In this document: positions 22,508 through 34,959 of the stretch, one piece after another
Numbering within the stretch: the first letter of the stretch is position 1
Layout: each line of letters starts with the position of its first letter
Source of the DNA: Rhynchosporium graminicola
Lineage: Eukaryota; Ascomycota; Leotiomycetes; Helotiales; Ploettnerulaceae
NCBI GenBank assembly: GCA_900074885.1
Contig: FJUW01000014.1
Location: forward strand, 724,095 to 788,094
Direction of reading: 5' to 3'
Length of the DNA: 64,000 nt
The notes under the pieces: model-generated
Databases searched by the model: none
The model's input: the letters and a program-made list of their open reading frames with translations, nothing else
Told to the model about the DNA's origin: nothing
Made by a program: the position numbers and the translations under genes

Positions 22508-23502
22508 NNNNNNNNNNNNNNNNNNNNNNNNNNNNNNNNNNNNNNNNNNNNNNNNNNNNNNNNNNNNNNNNNNNNNNNNNNNNNNNNNNNNNNNNNNNNN
22601 NNNNNNNNNNNNNNNNNNNNNNNNNNNNNNNNNNNNNNNNNNNNNNNNNNNNNNNNNNNNNNNNNNNNNNNNNNNNNNNNNNNNNNNNNNNNNNNNNNNN
22701 NNNNNNNNNNNNNNNNNNNNNNNNNNNNNNNNNNNNNNNNNNNNNNNNNNNNNNNNNNNNNNNNNNNNNNNNNNNNNNNNNNNNNNNNNNNNNNNNNNNN
22801 NNNNNNNNNNNNNNNNNNNNNNNNNNNNNNNNNNNNNNNNNNNNNNNNNNNNNNNNNNNNNNNNNNNNNNNNNNNNNNNNNNNNNNNNNNNNNNNNNNNN
22901 NNNNNNNNNNNNNNNNNNNNNNNNNNNNNNNNNNNNNNNNNNNNNNNNNNNNNNNNNNNNNNNNNNNNNNNNNNNNNNNNNNNNNNNNNNNNNNNNNNNN
23001 NNNNNNNNNNNNNNNNNNNNNNNNNNNNNNNNNNNNNNNNNNNNNNNNNNNNNNNNNNNNNNNNNNNNNNNNNNNNNNNNNNNNNNNNNNNNNNNNNNNN
23101 NNNNNNNNNNNNNNNNNNNNNNNNNNNNNNNNNNNNNNNNNNNNNNNNNNNNNNNNNNNNNNNNNNNNNNNNNNNNNNNNNNNNNNNNNNNNNNNNNNNN
23201 NNNNNNNNNNNNNNNNNNNNNNNNNNNNNNNNNNNNNNNNNNNNNNNNNNNNNNNNNNNNNNNNNNNNNNNNNNNNNNNNNNNNNNNNNNNNNNNNNNNN
23301 NNNNNNNNNNNNNNNNNNNNNNNNNNNNNNNNNNNNNNNNNNNNNNNNNNNNNNNNNNNNNNNNNNNNNNNNNNNNNNNNNNNNNNNNNNNNNNNNNNNN
23401 NNNNNNNNNNNNNNNNNNNNNNNNNNNNNNNNNNNNNNNNNNNNNNNNNNNNNNNNNNNNNNNNNNNNNNNNNNNNNNNNNNNNNNNNNNNNNNNNNNNN
23501 NN
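22508..23502. other. Assembly gap, 995 N
   Basis: The flanking bases align to C2 at about 47549 and 47129 (minus strand). Only about 420 bp of RT should be missing unless something is inserted here. The gap size is therefore probably an estimate, not a measurement. Confidence 0.85.
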
Positions 23503-25090
23503 TTCTAGGATCGAGGTAGACCTTAAGAAGGTTAATATTATATAATCTTAGAATTACCTGACTATAGTTAAGGGCGTATAATTATTCTTAGGCTTTTGTA
23601 ACTTCTACTAACGATTTATTAAGGACTACGGAATTATCGTAAAACCTCTTATATAACTTACTAAAAATAACGTATTATTTCGGTTCGCTAGGGAGTATAA
23701 AGATACCTTTAATTATCTAAAGTACGCTCTCACTTTAGTACTACTCCTCTACTACTATTAGTAATATCTACTTTATATGATCGAAACAGACGCTAGTGAT
23801 AGAGTAATAGCAGGTATACTATCGTAATAGCACGACGAAGACTAGTTCCTAGTAGCTTACTTCTCTAAGACTATACTACTTACCGAGCTTAATTACGCTA
23901 TCTACGATAAGGAAATACTCGTAATTATATGATCTTTCGGTAACTAGAGATCTAAGCTCGTAGGCGCACTATATTAGATCCGTATTATTACTAATTATAA
24001 AGCTCTTAAGTACTTCATAACCTCTAAATAGCTAAACGTACGATAAGTATAATAAGCCGAGCTACTCGCAGATTATAACTTTATAATTACTTATCGACCT
24101 AGGAAGTATAATCTACTCGCTAACGCTCTCTCTCGCAGAACAGATAAATTAGACGACTAGAATAACGCTAAAAGAACTTAGCGTTTATAGAAGCTACTAC
24201 GCGAAAACTAAATCGATCTAGTACTACTTATAAGTAATCTCCGGAATAGCTCTAACTCTATAGATAACTTTAAGCTTATTAACGCCTTAGAAGTCGCTAA
24301 CCTATCGCTAGTCTTTTCTATAGTATAGTAAGTACTTGACGCTAATCGTACTACGCTATTACTCTAAGCTTTACGGAAATAAGCTCTCTCTACTACTCCT
24401 AGAAAACTAACTATAGAAAAAGATCTTCTACTCTATGAAGGAAGACTAATTATATCTGACATCTTATACTTTCGTATACTACTTATACGCGAAGTATACG
24501 ACCGATTAGAGACTACTTATCTAAGTGTAAAGAAGACCTTATAACTACTAGTATTATAATACTAGTAGTACAGAATCGCTTTAACTATTAACTAGTACTA
24601 CTATAACTATTATACTTACTAACGAATTCAAGTGCCGCGTGATAAGAAACCGGGCCTCCTTTAACTTCTGCTTATACTATCATATCTATAGGAGTATATT
24701 ATAGTCGATTACTATAGCTTTAACCGCGATAAATATAGCTACGATAACGTTCTCGTATTTATTAACTATTTTAGTAAATAAGTAATTAGTATTCTATACT
24801 AAAAGACCTCTGATACGCGCGACCTTATAAAGCTTTACTTATATTATATATACTGCTATTTCAGAGCTCTATTAATAATTACCTCTGATAGAGGGCCTTA
24901 ATTCGTTTCCTGTTTTTAGATTATAGTTATTATAATTCTTAGCNAGTACGACGCTATAGATATCAAATATACTCCCGCTAAGCTATAATAATTCTACCTT
25001 AATAACTTAACGTAAGCTAGACCTCCTACTAGACTACCTAATTAGCTGAAAGCTTTCTACGATAGAATTAATAATTACGACTACCTTAAT
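23503..25090 (+). pseudogene. C1 RT end, RNase H and truncated integrase
   Basis: After the gap come the RT thumb, then RNase H (METDASDRVIAGILS in equivalent form, VAYFSKTILLTELNYAIYDK, ELLADYNFIITYRPRKYN, LANALSRR), and the integrase core (IIVDYYSFNRDKYSYDN, VLVFINYFSK, SDRGP). At the n (24944) the integrase jumps to the tail of the chromodomain region (YDAIDIKYTPAKL), so roughly 800 bp present in C2 are missing. Confidence 0.8.
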
Positions 25091-25112
25091 AGTAATAAGG
25101 AGATAGACTAAC

Positions 25113-25126
25113 GCTCGAGGGCGAGC
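25113..25126. other. Hairpin beside the C1 polypurine tract
   Basis: GCTCG-AGGG-CGAGC, a 5-bp stem with a four-base loop; same core as the E-family hairpin. It lies about 20 bp before the right LTR. Confidence 0.65.
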
Positions 25127-25147
25127 TTTTTTCGGAGGGGAGGGTAG

Positions 25148-25382
25148 TATAACGACTAGTCAGGTTTAGAGGTCTCTCCCTATTAGTAGAAACACTTACT
25201 ATTAAGCGAGATTACACGAGTAGAGTTTAGAGGCCCCTTTTCATATATATACTTCTATTCTCTCTCTACTTCTTCACTCCTTAGTTATAGATTCTCAAGT
25301 GATTCTTACTACTTCATATTCATAGCAATATGAGGTCTTATTACTTAGGTAGTTTTGAGACCTTTCTAGAGTAAGCGTCACA
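25148..25382 (+). repeat. C1 3' LTR
   Basis: 235 bp; inner start TATAACGACTAG mutated, outer end GCGTCACA intact. Confidence 0.92.
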
Positions 25383-26676
25383 ACTTCTATACTATTTATA
25401 CTAGATTCTTTCTATAAGTAGCTTCACTAGATACGTAGCTAGAGGTTAATAGAGAGGAAGTCGCGGATAAGGATATAGATACTACTAATCAGAAGGTTAT
25501 TAAGTAAACTTTCTTTAGCGATATCTCGGAGTTTATCTAATAAGGGCTAGTTTACTAGCGATCCGTATAGATAATAAAACCTCTTTTTCCCCTTAGACCT
25601 CTACTAGATTTATAATCTCTAATATACTTTTAAAACTATAAAACCCTATAGGAAAAAACAGAAAGGTATATATCCTTTTACGAGTATTATTTTACTTTCG
25701 CTAGCGTTTCGCTAGTCTTTCTATAGCGTTTTGATTTTTTAAAGCTTTAATTTCTTTCTAGAGTCCTTAGAGGCTTTCCTTTAGCTTCTAAGAGTCGTAA
25801 GCTGAAGTAAACCCTTTCTATCTTACTAGGAATTATTCTTTCCCTCTAACTACTCTTTAGTCTAGTAAGGAATCGATATCCTATAGTTCTTCGCTATTAA
25901 TAAGGTTAGGCTATATAACTTCCGATAGTTCGCCGGGCTTTTACTAGTAAGGTTCTAATAGTAAGATATAGAAGACGTTATATAGCCGATTATATTTAGG
26001 AGGTAAATCTAATCGATATACCTACTTTCTAATTCTTTCGCTAATCTTGAATAGCCCTAGAAATTAGTAGTCTAGCTTCTTACTCGATCGAATAGTTTTA
26101 ATATTCTTTACTAAGAGTAGGACTTATTAATCTACTTTGAATTCAACTAGTCGATAGTTCTTATTATACTACTTCGCTTAGGTTTCTTTAGTTCTTTACT
26201 AGCTATTCTCTAGCTCTTAGCGTTTCTTAACTACTTCTTCTGCTCTTTCTTTAGTAATAGGTATCTCCCCTCTTATAGGATGGTCCTCGATACCCTAGCG
26301 ACTATCTAGCGTAATTCTATACCTAGTTTCATTTAGACTTATTCTAATAGCCTTATAGTATATATTTATATACGCGAACTTCACTATAAGTAATAAGTCT
26401 ATCTAATCGTCTTAAAGATAGTATACGAAATACTATAGCTATACTTCTATAGCTTAGTTTTATCGTTCTGTTTACCTATTAGTTTATAAATAAAACGCCG
26501 TCGAAAGACCTCTTATTATTCGGAGGTAGAAGTATATCTCTTACTAGAACTTAGAAGTGAAGATAGAACCTCTATTAGTAATAATAACTATAAGTAATCT
26601 ATAGTCCTTAAACTAATAGTCGATAAATAGCCGAGCTAAGTCTAGCGTATTAATTATCTTTAAGTAAGGAATATAC
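25383..26676 (-). pseudogene. B1 integrase C-terminus and chromodomain piece
   Basis: This segment of B1 lies between C1 and D and aligns along its length with B2 at about 33710-35000 read in reverse. It encodes the integrase C-terminal part and the chromodomain-like end. Stops are abundant. Confidence 0.75.
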
Positions 26677-27048
26677 TATAACGTACGATAGGGCGTAGTA
26701 TTCGTCCTAGAGTGCGAAAGAGGTTAGTTAGGTAAGCAGGGACGCTATCACTAGATCAAGTCTAGTAATCTTTATAAGTTACTAAGTATAAGTAAGATAC
26801 TATATTTAAGTTAAGTACGAAGCTTCTATCTAGTAGGTAGACGTACTAGTATATATAGAACCTTCGTTCTATTAAATTATCTAAATCATCTGAATTATTA
26901 TCTAGTTCAGGAACTATAAGCTGATTCAGTATATGACTTTCGTCACGTGACCTATAGCTTCTCTATGCAGTATAGAGCTAGCTACGTAAGTTAGTCTGCC
27001 TGCCGAGCCTTAGGGCTATATCACCTGTTATAGCTAAGGGTTATAATA
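26677..27048 (-). repeat. D LTR, left (3' LTR)
   Basis: 372 bp. It carries a TCACGTGA palindrome at 26943-26950, preserved also in the partner LTR at 43385-43392 although both flanks are heavily mutated. Confidence 0.9.
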
Positions 27049-27222
27049 CTATCCCCCTTCTAGCTTAGCACGTCCCGCGCTTCTAGCTTAGATACCTAAT
27101 TAAGAAACGTCGACCTCCTATAATAACTATCTTCTCCTTTTACTATACTACTTACTTATTATAAACGTATTAAAGAGAACTAATAAAACCTCCTATCTCG
27201 TGTCCTTTATTATAGTTTTAAA

Positions 27223-27771
27223 ATGCTATCTTATTCTCGCTGCGATAAAGATCCTCGTCAGGTCTATATTATTTCCTCTAACTCTAATTATAATACCGAA
27301 TATATTCGCGCTAGTAGAAATACGAAATATAATATATAAAGTCCTTTAAAGAGTAAATAGCGCAAGTTAGAGAGAACTGAGGCCGATCTTACCTAAGCTT
27401 ATAAGAAGGCTTAATAGGATTAGTAAAAGCTAATTAAATATCTAGCTTTCTAATAAGCTAAGATCCTTCGGATTAATAAATAAAGAGAATTCTTTTATAT
27501 AAAAGCAGCCGAGATACTACGTTATAGTTTTCGTTCTCTAGATAAGTTAGAAGCTATCGAAGAAAAAGAATATATAGCGAAGGAGTAAGAGAAGCTCGCG
27601 TTCTTACTTAATATTAAGGCTTTAGATCCTGCTCTCGTAGAGTAGCTAAACTATTTCGATCCTTCTGATCCTATATAGATCGCCTTAGGTTTCGGTAATA
27701 ATTCTTCCTAAGAGTCGCTTAAGTTTTTAATCGGAACTATTAAAGTAAATCCGGATAGTTTAGGTTTCGTA
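27223..27771 (+). pseudogene. Antisense ORF of element D with Cys-rich start and coiled coil
   Basis: From ATG at 27223 one plus-strand frame runs about 180 codons, opposite to D's pol, with only TAG/TAA interruptions. It starts MLSYSRCDKDPRQVYIIS, then EYIRASRN and KYNI, where several Tyr codons (TAT) sit where TGT would complete a Cys-rich cluster (SRC..C..ECIR..C). A long Lys/Glu coiled-coil region follows (KLERTEADL, AEILRYSFRSLDKLEAIEEK), then a tail (PALVE, YFDPSDPI). I remember many Leotiomycete 'hypothetical proteins' of this layout. A zinc-binding head is inferred, not shown. The 3' end is uncertain. Confidence 0.55.
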
Positions 27772-27774
27772 TAA

Positions 27775-28017
27775 GTTCTTATAAGTTTTCCTTATCTCTA
27801 TACCCTTTCTATTTTACTAAATATTCCTACTAACCTTATATTATAGTCTAAGTATCTAGTAATTTCTTTATATCGTATACGTCTAGTTCGTTCTCGGGTT
27901 AGAGTTCTTTATCTATCGCTAGAGATATATCTCTATTAGCGAGTTCTAGTAGTAATACGTAGAACATAAGATATAATCGAGATCCCTATAGTAGCTATAA
28001 TCTGAAATTTATAAGTC
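27775..28017 (-). pseudogene. Element D pol C-terminus with chromodomain
   Basis: The minus strand reads LDVYDIKKLLDT, then after stops EYLVK*KGYRDKENL*EL, where the two stops sit at the conserved Trp positions of a chromodomain (EYLVKWKGY, W-E-P/L). It follows the integrase tail interrupted by E2 (GLFEILEE across the insertion continues to VRLINF). Confidence 0.65.
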
Positions 28018-28022
28018 TTACT

Positions 28023-28224
28023 TATAACGACATAAGACTCAAGGCGGTATATAAGTAAGAATAAATAAGTAGGGAGGCTAAGAGCGATCTTATATAGTCT
28101 AGTATAAAGGAAACAGAAAGATACAGAGCTCTAAAGGAGTCTATACCTTCTATATATATAAGGAGGGTATGCCTAAGGCACCGATACTGGCCTGTATCTG
28201 CCACGTATATTATGCGCTATTATA
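28023..28224 (-). repeat. E2 LTR, left
   Basis: 202 bp; both ends RIP-changed (TATAACG start, TTATA end). Confidence 0.9.
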
Positions 28225-28241
28225 TTACCCCCTTCTAAGAT

Positions 28242-28263
28242 AAAGGCTCGCCCTCGAGCCTTT
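28242..28263. other. Hairpin beside the E2 polypurine tract
   Basis: AAAGGCTCG-CCCT-CGAGCCTTT, perfect 9-bp stem, identical to the E1 copy. Confidence 0.75.
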
Positions 28264-29474
28264 AAAGGTAAATAAAAAACGAAAGAAAAGATAGTTAAAT
28301 CAAGTCGAATTCTAAATAAAATCCAAGTAATTATTAATCTAAAGCGTAAGACGTAAATCACTCCTTCTTCATTAAAAGCTCATGAAATTCGGTCCGATAC
28401 TACTCCGTTTCGAGTCCGGAAAGGTAATAAGAAGTAAGTACTGAAATTATCTCTTTAGCAGAGGAGAAAGGCGTGATTTCCGAGAGATATCATAGTTCTA
28501 AGTAACTTCTTATAAAGCTAGAAGTAAAGCTCTAGACTAGCGCTTTATAAGTATACGTAGTCGGGTATTAGTCTGAATTAACTTCTAGTTAGTCCTAAAT
28601 AGAAGTATACTATTAGCTAAAAGACGAGTTAATTCTTATATTAAGATTATCGATACTTTTAGTTAGTTATAACTTACTAGAAGTCTATAAATTATTAATT
28701 AAAGAGCGTTTAAGAATAAGTTCTATTAATAATTATAATACTAAGTTTACTAAAGGTCTAAGGTTTACCGAAGGTCTAGAGTTTATCGATTATACTTAAG
28801 TATATAAAAACTCGGCAAATATCTATTCGATACGACTAATACTAATAGAAAGCTCCCGAGTAGTCGATTCTATTTATAATTAATAGTCTTTAATCGATTA
28901 AAGTAATTCTATAATAAGTATAGAATTAGAAGGGCTATAAGAGTATTCCGGTGAAGCTATAAGAGCTAGCTAAGCCTTCTTAGGAGGTATAGTATTAAGT
29001 AAGCGAGGCTAAGCGAAAGTAATAGAATACTTAAAAGTTATAGAAGAAGCGAAAGTCGAAATCGAATTCTAAAGAAGCCGAAAGATTAAGAAGAGTTAGA
29101 TATTTTTATTAAGTAGATATAGAAAGTATTAAATTAAAAGTTCTAGTAAAAGGAGGTCGATTCTACTAAAAGGGATAAATTATACTAGAGTATAAGGATT
29201 ATAAGTCGAATTCTGATAATTTCCGCTAGGGTAATAAGCTATTTCGTTCTAGCCTAAAAGTAAGGTTTTTCGCTATTAGAGCTACTTTCGGAAGATTAAA
29301 GTCGAGTAAAAGGATAATAAATATTAGAGCTTATAGGGAAGTTTCTACTTAAAATTCGTCCGCTATTTTACTTCGTACGTACGAAGGAACGAGTTTCGAA
29401 GTATCCGAGAGTAACTTCGTAGTAATACTAATACTTCTAAGGCTGAATTATATTCAAATTCCTAGCTATCTGAG

Positions 29475-29656
29475 TGTAATGGGTCTGTGCGCCTAGTGCC
29501 TCCCACTCCTGTATTTCAGAATTAGAGAGGAAGGAAGAACCTTCTCTCCTTAGCAATTAGTTTCTGTATTAACTAGATTATTACTAGCGACCCTCTAGCG
29601 ACTATTCTACTATTCTATTATACTTATTTACCTTAGCGTACTAAGTGATTATTATA
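29475..29656 (+). repeat. B2 5' LTR
   Basis: 182 bp; outer start TGTAATGGG intact, inner end ATTATTATA mutated. Confidence 0.93.
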
Positions 29657-29699
29657 TTCTAATTACTTTTACTTAACGTTAGCCTAAATAGTTATAATA

Positions 29700-32600
29700 G
29701 CTTAAAGCAGAGAATCCTCTACTGCGTTAACCCGACTTATACTCTAAGACGACTCTATCAGGGCCCAGATAATACCCGGCGATATACTAGTAGACGACCT
29801 TTTAGTTCTATAAGAGAAACTCCGATCGCTAAAGAAACAGAACGATATCTTAGATAACCTTATAGTTAAGTACTAACGAATATTCAGCGAAGACCTTACT
29901 TAATACCCTCCGGAAGCTACTATAAGAGTACGACTCCACTAAGCTTATATATCCGAAGACCTTACCCTAAGTATAGAGAGAGATACTAGTTAATTAATAG
30001 CTCCTAAAGAATCGCTAATTCCTTACCGGGATAAAAGCAAATATATAATTCTACCGGAATATAAGGGCAAGAGCTAAAGAGAGCTTACTAAGTACTTACA
30101 GGCTTATAACCGAGTCTTCGATTACGATACTAAAAAGTACCTAACTAATCTCGTTAAGATCAAATAAGTAGTAATACTACTCCGTAAGGAACTGGCGAAC
30201 GCCTAGGAAAAGTTCAGGAAGTATACTCTAGATACCCTTTATAAGATAACTTAGGAAAGTTATAAAGAGTTCTTAGCGAATCTCTAGCTACTTCCTATCT
30301 TACGAAAGGTAGCTAACTTATAGGCCCACGAGAACGCTCGCTAAAGGCTAAGTTAACTAATTAGGGAGTTCGTAAATTACCTTAAAGAAAAAGAGGAACA
30401 ACTCGAACCCTTTACTAAGCGCTAATTACGAGATATCTTATTTAATAAGATCCGCCCGGAGATTCGCTAGAAAATCGTCGAGAATAGCTAAGCTAATAGA
30501 CTTTAGACCCGAGACTAAGTTATTTCTACTATTACTCTTCAAGAGACTTATACCCTATCTAGAGGTACTAATAGTAACAAAAGACAAAAAGAACCTAAAG
30601 AGCAGAAATATAAGGAGTTAAACACGAAGAAGAACGACTCGTATAAGCACTAGTAAAGAACTAACGATCAACGAGATAAGAGCCGATAAAGACAAGAAGG
30701 GAGGAAAGATCTAAATAGTATTCCTATTAGGGATCGGCCGATAAGATAAAATATCTCTAAAGTTCAGTGCTACTCTTATAACAAATATGAATATATCTCT
30801 CCGAACTATCTAAAATCAAATACTAGCAATACTAAAGATAAACGCTAAGGAAAGCTATAACTCGTAGTATCTTCTACGTCCGGACCGGGTTTACCAGATA
30901 ATAAGATAGAAATCTAAATGAAGATTCTATCTTAGAGTAAATAGAAATCGATAACTACCCTTATTAATAGTAGAGCAGAAAACAACTTTATATTAAGACT
31001 AGTCACTAAAGAATATAAGCTTGAACTTACTAGTAAAGGACCGAGGACTTTCTAGACACTTTCACGGAATAAAGGCGTTATCTTCGGTACTATAGTCGCC
31101 CAGGTAGAGATAGCCGATTCGATTAGATAGACTAGAGTCGATGCTCTTCGGCTAAGAGTTATCGATATGCTAGGCATAGACCTGATATTAGAGTAGCTAT
31201 AGTTAGAGGATATAGATCCTCAGATAAGCTTTAAGAATAAGTAGTAGAGGTTCCCTTATAATTTAAAGGACTCTAATAACCTTAATATTATAGCACCTCG
31301 AGCTTTTGCGACTCTTATTAACGAATAGAAATCTCCTATATGCGCTATAATACCTAACTTGCGTATAATACGCTAGATAGATACCGGCGATACGCCTATT
31401 ATTCCCTCCGTATATAATAACTTTAAGGACGTATTCTCTAAGGAGAAAGGAAGCGAGCTACCCCTATTAGAGGGCTATTAATACGCTATCGAGTTAGAAC
31501 TAGGATTAAAGATACCTTATTCTCTAATCTATAACCTTTCCGAGAAGGAACTAGAGGTTCTCCGGGAATACCTCGACTCATCAGAGGCGAAGAGTTAGAT
31601 AAGGAAGAGTAAGAGTCCTATAGGTGTACCTATTCTTTTTATACCTAAGAAAGATAGTAGCTTTCGATTATATATCGATTACTAGGCTCTAAATAAAATT
31701 ACGATTAAGGATTAGTACCCTCTGCTATTAATTAGCGAAACGCTAGATAGGCTCCGGGATACTAGAGTATTTACTAAACTGGACTTATAAAACGCCTACT
31801 ACTATATCCGAATTCGCTAGGGTAATAAATAGAAGACTATATTTCGTACCCGATATAGGTATTACGAGTATTAAGTTATACCGTTTAGACTATTAAACGT
31901 ACTAGCGACCTTCTAGGTATTTATTAACGATACGCTAGCGGGCCTCGTCGATATTACTTATATCATATATCTTAATAATATCCTAATCTATTCTACTAAC
32001 CTCTCACAATATAAATAATATATCCGCTAAGTACTCGAGAGACTTCGATATATAAACCTCTTTATTAAGTTATTAAAGTACTCCTTTAATACTAAAAGTA
32101 TAGAGTTTCTAGGATATATTATCTCCTTAGCTAGCGTTTTAATAGATATAAGCCGGATAAATACTATTAAGGAATAGCTAGAGCCTGAAAGTATTAGAGA
32201 TATATAAGTCTTTATTAGTTTTATAAACTTCTACTGGCGATTTATCGTAAGATTCTTAGCGATTACCCGACCTCTAATAAGTTTAATAAGTAGTAAGAAG
32301 AAAAGGTAACCTGCCCCTGCTTTTAGATAGAGTACTATAGAAAGGGAAGCTTTTAACGCGTTAAAAGATACGTTTACTATAGCACCTTTTCTTATACACT
32401 TCGATCTACTGAAGCCGAGAAAACTAGAGACTAACGCTTCTAGGTTTACTATTACAGGAATTCTCTCCTAGCCTAGAGAGTAGCCAGCGAAAGAAGAGGA
32501 AAAGGCCGTCTAGCACCTTATCGCGTTCTTTAGTAAAAAGCTAGAACCTGCCGAGTTAAATTATAAAGTATATAACTAAGAACTCCTTATAATTATTAAG

Positions 32601-34800
32601 TGTTTTATATACTAGAGGTATTACCTTAAAAATAGTATAGCTCTAGTTAAGGTATTAATAGACTATAGTAACCTCTATCACTTTATAACTATGATAGTAT
32701 TAAGCCGGCGATAAGCTAAATAAGCTCTAGAGCTATCTAAGTATAACTTTATATTAAGTTATAGATAAAGGAAAAATAATCCCGCCGATAGACCGTCGAG
32801 AAGGCCTAACTATAAGCCGGCGAAAAATAAGGAAAATATTATACTTCCTACTTTATAAAATAAGCTACGAAGTATAATTAAAGATAAGTTGATCTGCGTA
32901 CCTAGTAAAGCTAGCGATACGATAGAGAGTAACTAGCGTCCGAACAATAATATATCGTGCCAGTTAACTCAGATTCTATAACCTACTAATAATACTTCTT
33001 CAAAAGGAGTATCGATCGAGGCTATAGATACGACCTCTACGCCTAACTAGCGATATATACCTATAAAGCTTAATAGTTCATAGAACTTATTTAGAGGTCT
33101 AGATACCCTCTTAAGAGGCACTAGCGAGGAGCCGGGCGCTAGCTAGTATAGCTATAGATATACTATACTACAGTTTTTTATAGCGAGAATTATAAGAACC
33201 GAAATAGTAAACCCTGAATCGAACTCACTTCTCTTAACGCTTATAAAGCTATAGAAAAGAGACGCTTTTACTATTAAGAAGTTAGCTAGATTACAGAAAA
33301 CCGGGGATACAGATTAGAGTATCGATAGCGAAGGACTACTTAGACACCGGCGAAAAGCTTACGTTCCGCTAGACGAAGCTATCTATACTAAAATCATAAA
33401 GATATACTATAATAATCTAACTATAAGCTATTTTAGTTAAGATAAGACGCTAAAGCTTATCTAGCGAAAGTACTATTAGCAGAAGATAAAGCTAGACGTT
33501 AAAGAATACGTTAAAAGTTACGATATTTATTAAAAGATAAAAGTAAGAAGAATAAAGATAGCTAGCGAGATATAAGCGCCTAGCTAGCTAAGTAAGCCGT
33601 TTAAGTCTATAACTATAGACTTTATTATAGATCTACTACCTTATAAAGGGAGCTCTATAGGAAGAATCTCCGATAGTTTACTAGTAATCGTTAATAGATA
33701 TACTAAAGATATAGAGTATATTCCTTACTTAAAGACAATTAATACGCTAGGCTTAGCTTAGCTATTTATCGACTATTAGTTCAAGGACTATAGATTACCT
33801 ACGGTTATTATTACTAATAGAAGTTCTATTTTCACTTCCAAGTTCTAGCAAGAGGTATACTTCTACCTCCGAATAACAAGAGGTCTTTCGACAGCGTTTT
33901 ACCTATAAACTAATAAGTAAACAGAATAATAAAACTAAGCTATAGAAGCATAGCTATAGTGTTTCGTATGCTATCTTTAAGACGATTAGGTAGACTTATT
34001 GCCTATAGCGAAATTCGCGTATATAAATACATATTATAAGGCTATTAGAATAACTCTAAATAAGGCTAGATATAGAATTACACTAGATAGTCGCTAGGGT
34101 ATCGAGGACGATTCCACAAGAGGGGAGATACTTACTACTAAAGAAAGAGCAGAAGAAGTAGTTAAGAAACGCTAAGAGCTAGAGAATAGCTAGCGAAGAA
34201 CTAAAGAAACCTAAGCGAAATAGTATAATAAGAACTATCGACTAGTTAAATTCAAAGTAGATTAATAAGTCCTACTCTCAGTAAAGAATATTAAAACTAT
34301 TCGATCGAGCAAGAAGCTAGACTACTAATTTCTAGGGCTATTTAAGATTAGCGAAAGAATTAGAAAGCAGGCATATCGATTGGATTTACCTACTAAGTAC
34401 AGTCGGCTATATGATATCTTCTATATCTTACTATTAGAACTATACTAGTAAAGGCCCGGCGAGTCATCGGAAGTTATCTAACCTGACCTTATCGACAGCG
34501 AAGAATTATAAGAGGTCGATTCCTTACTAGACCAGCGAGTAGTTAGGAGGAGAGAATAATTCCTAGTAAGATAGAAAAGGTTTACTTTCGCCTATGATTC
34601 TTAGGAGCTAAAAGAAAACCTCTAGGAACTCTAAAAAGAAATTAAAGCTTTAAAAAATCAAAACGCTATAGAAAGACCGGCGAAACGCCGGCGAAAGTGA
34701 AATAATACTCGTAAAAGGATATATACTTTTCTGTTTTTTCCTATAGGGTTTTATAGTTTTAAAGGTATATCAGAGATTATAAATCTAGTAGAAGTCTAAG
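29700..34800 (+). pseudogene. B2 gag-pol polyprotein remnant
   Basis: Motifs on the plus strand: a zinc knuckle at about 30765-30815 (CYSY-NKYE-Y-ISPN-Y, where CX2CX4HX4C is expected); protease TLINSRAENNF at about 30957-30992, with the catalytic DSG changed to NSR; RT with LYIDY and ALNKITIKD near 31670-31710, RVFTKLDL, NAYYYIRIR, and LNNILIYS near 31970 for LDDILIYS; RNase H TNASRFTI near 32430; integrase TIDFIIDLLPYKGSSIG near 33610. Stops are mostly at Trp and Gln positions. The gag start is not resolved because TG-containing start codons were lost. Confidence 0.8.
34485..34640 (+). pseudogene. B2 chromodomain
   Basis: EVDSLLDQRVVRRRE*FLVR*KRFTFAYDS*ELKENL, where each stop is a TAG or TAA at a conserved Trp or Gln of the chromodomain (FLVRWKGF..YDSWE). 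A basic tail (PAKRRRKRN) follows. Chromodomains at this place define chromoviruses and are known to direct integration to heterochromatin. Confidence 0.7.
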
Positions 34801-34959
34801 GGGAAAAAGAGGTTTTATTATCTATACGGATCGCTAGTAAACTAGCTCTCGCCGGATAAACTCCGATATATTACTAAAGAAAATTTACTTAGTAACCTCC
34901 TGATTAGTAGTATCTATATCCCTATCCGGGACTTCCTCTCTATTAACCTCTAGCTGCGT

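Larger units (their letters stand above)
18991..25382 (+). mobile_element. Element C1: Gypsy/chromovirus with assembly gaps
   Basis: LTRs of 235 bp (18991-19225, 25148-25382) with duplications ACTTC at 18986-18990 and 25383-25387. It is plus-strand: gag from an ATG at 19289, then RT, gap, RNase H, integrase, and polypurine tract GGAGGGGAGGG at the right LTR. It interrupts the antisense ORF of B1. A 995-N gap covers much of RT, and a single n at 24944 marks a second discontinuity, where C2 has about 800 bp more, including the end of integrase and the chromodomain start. Confidence 0.9.
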
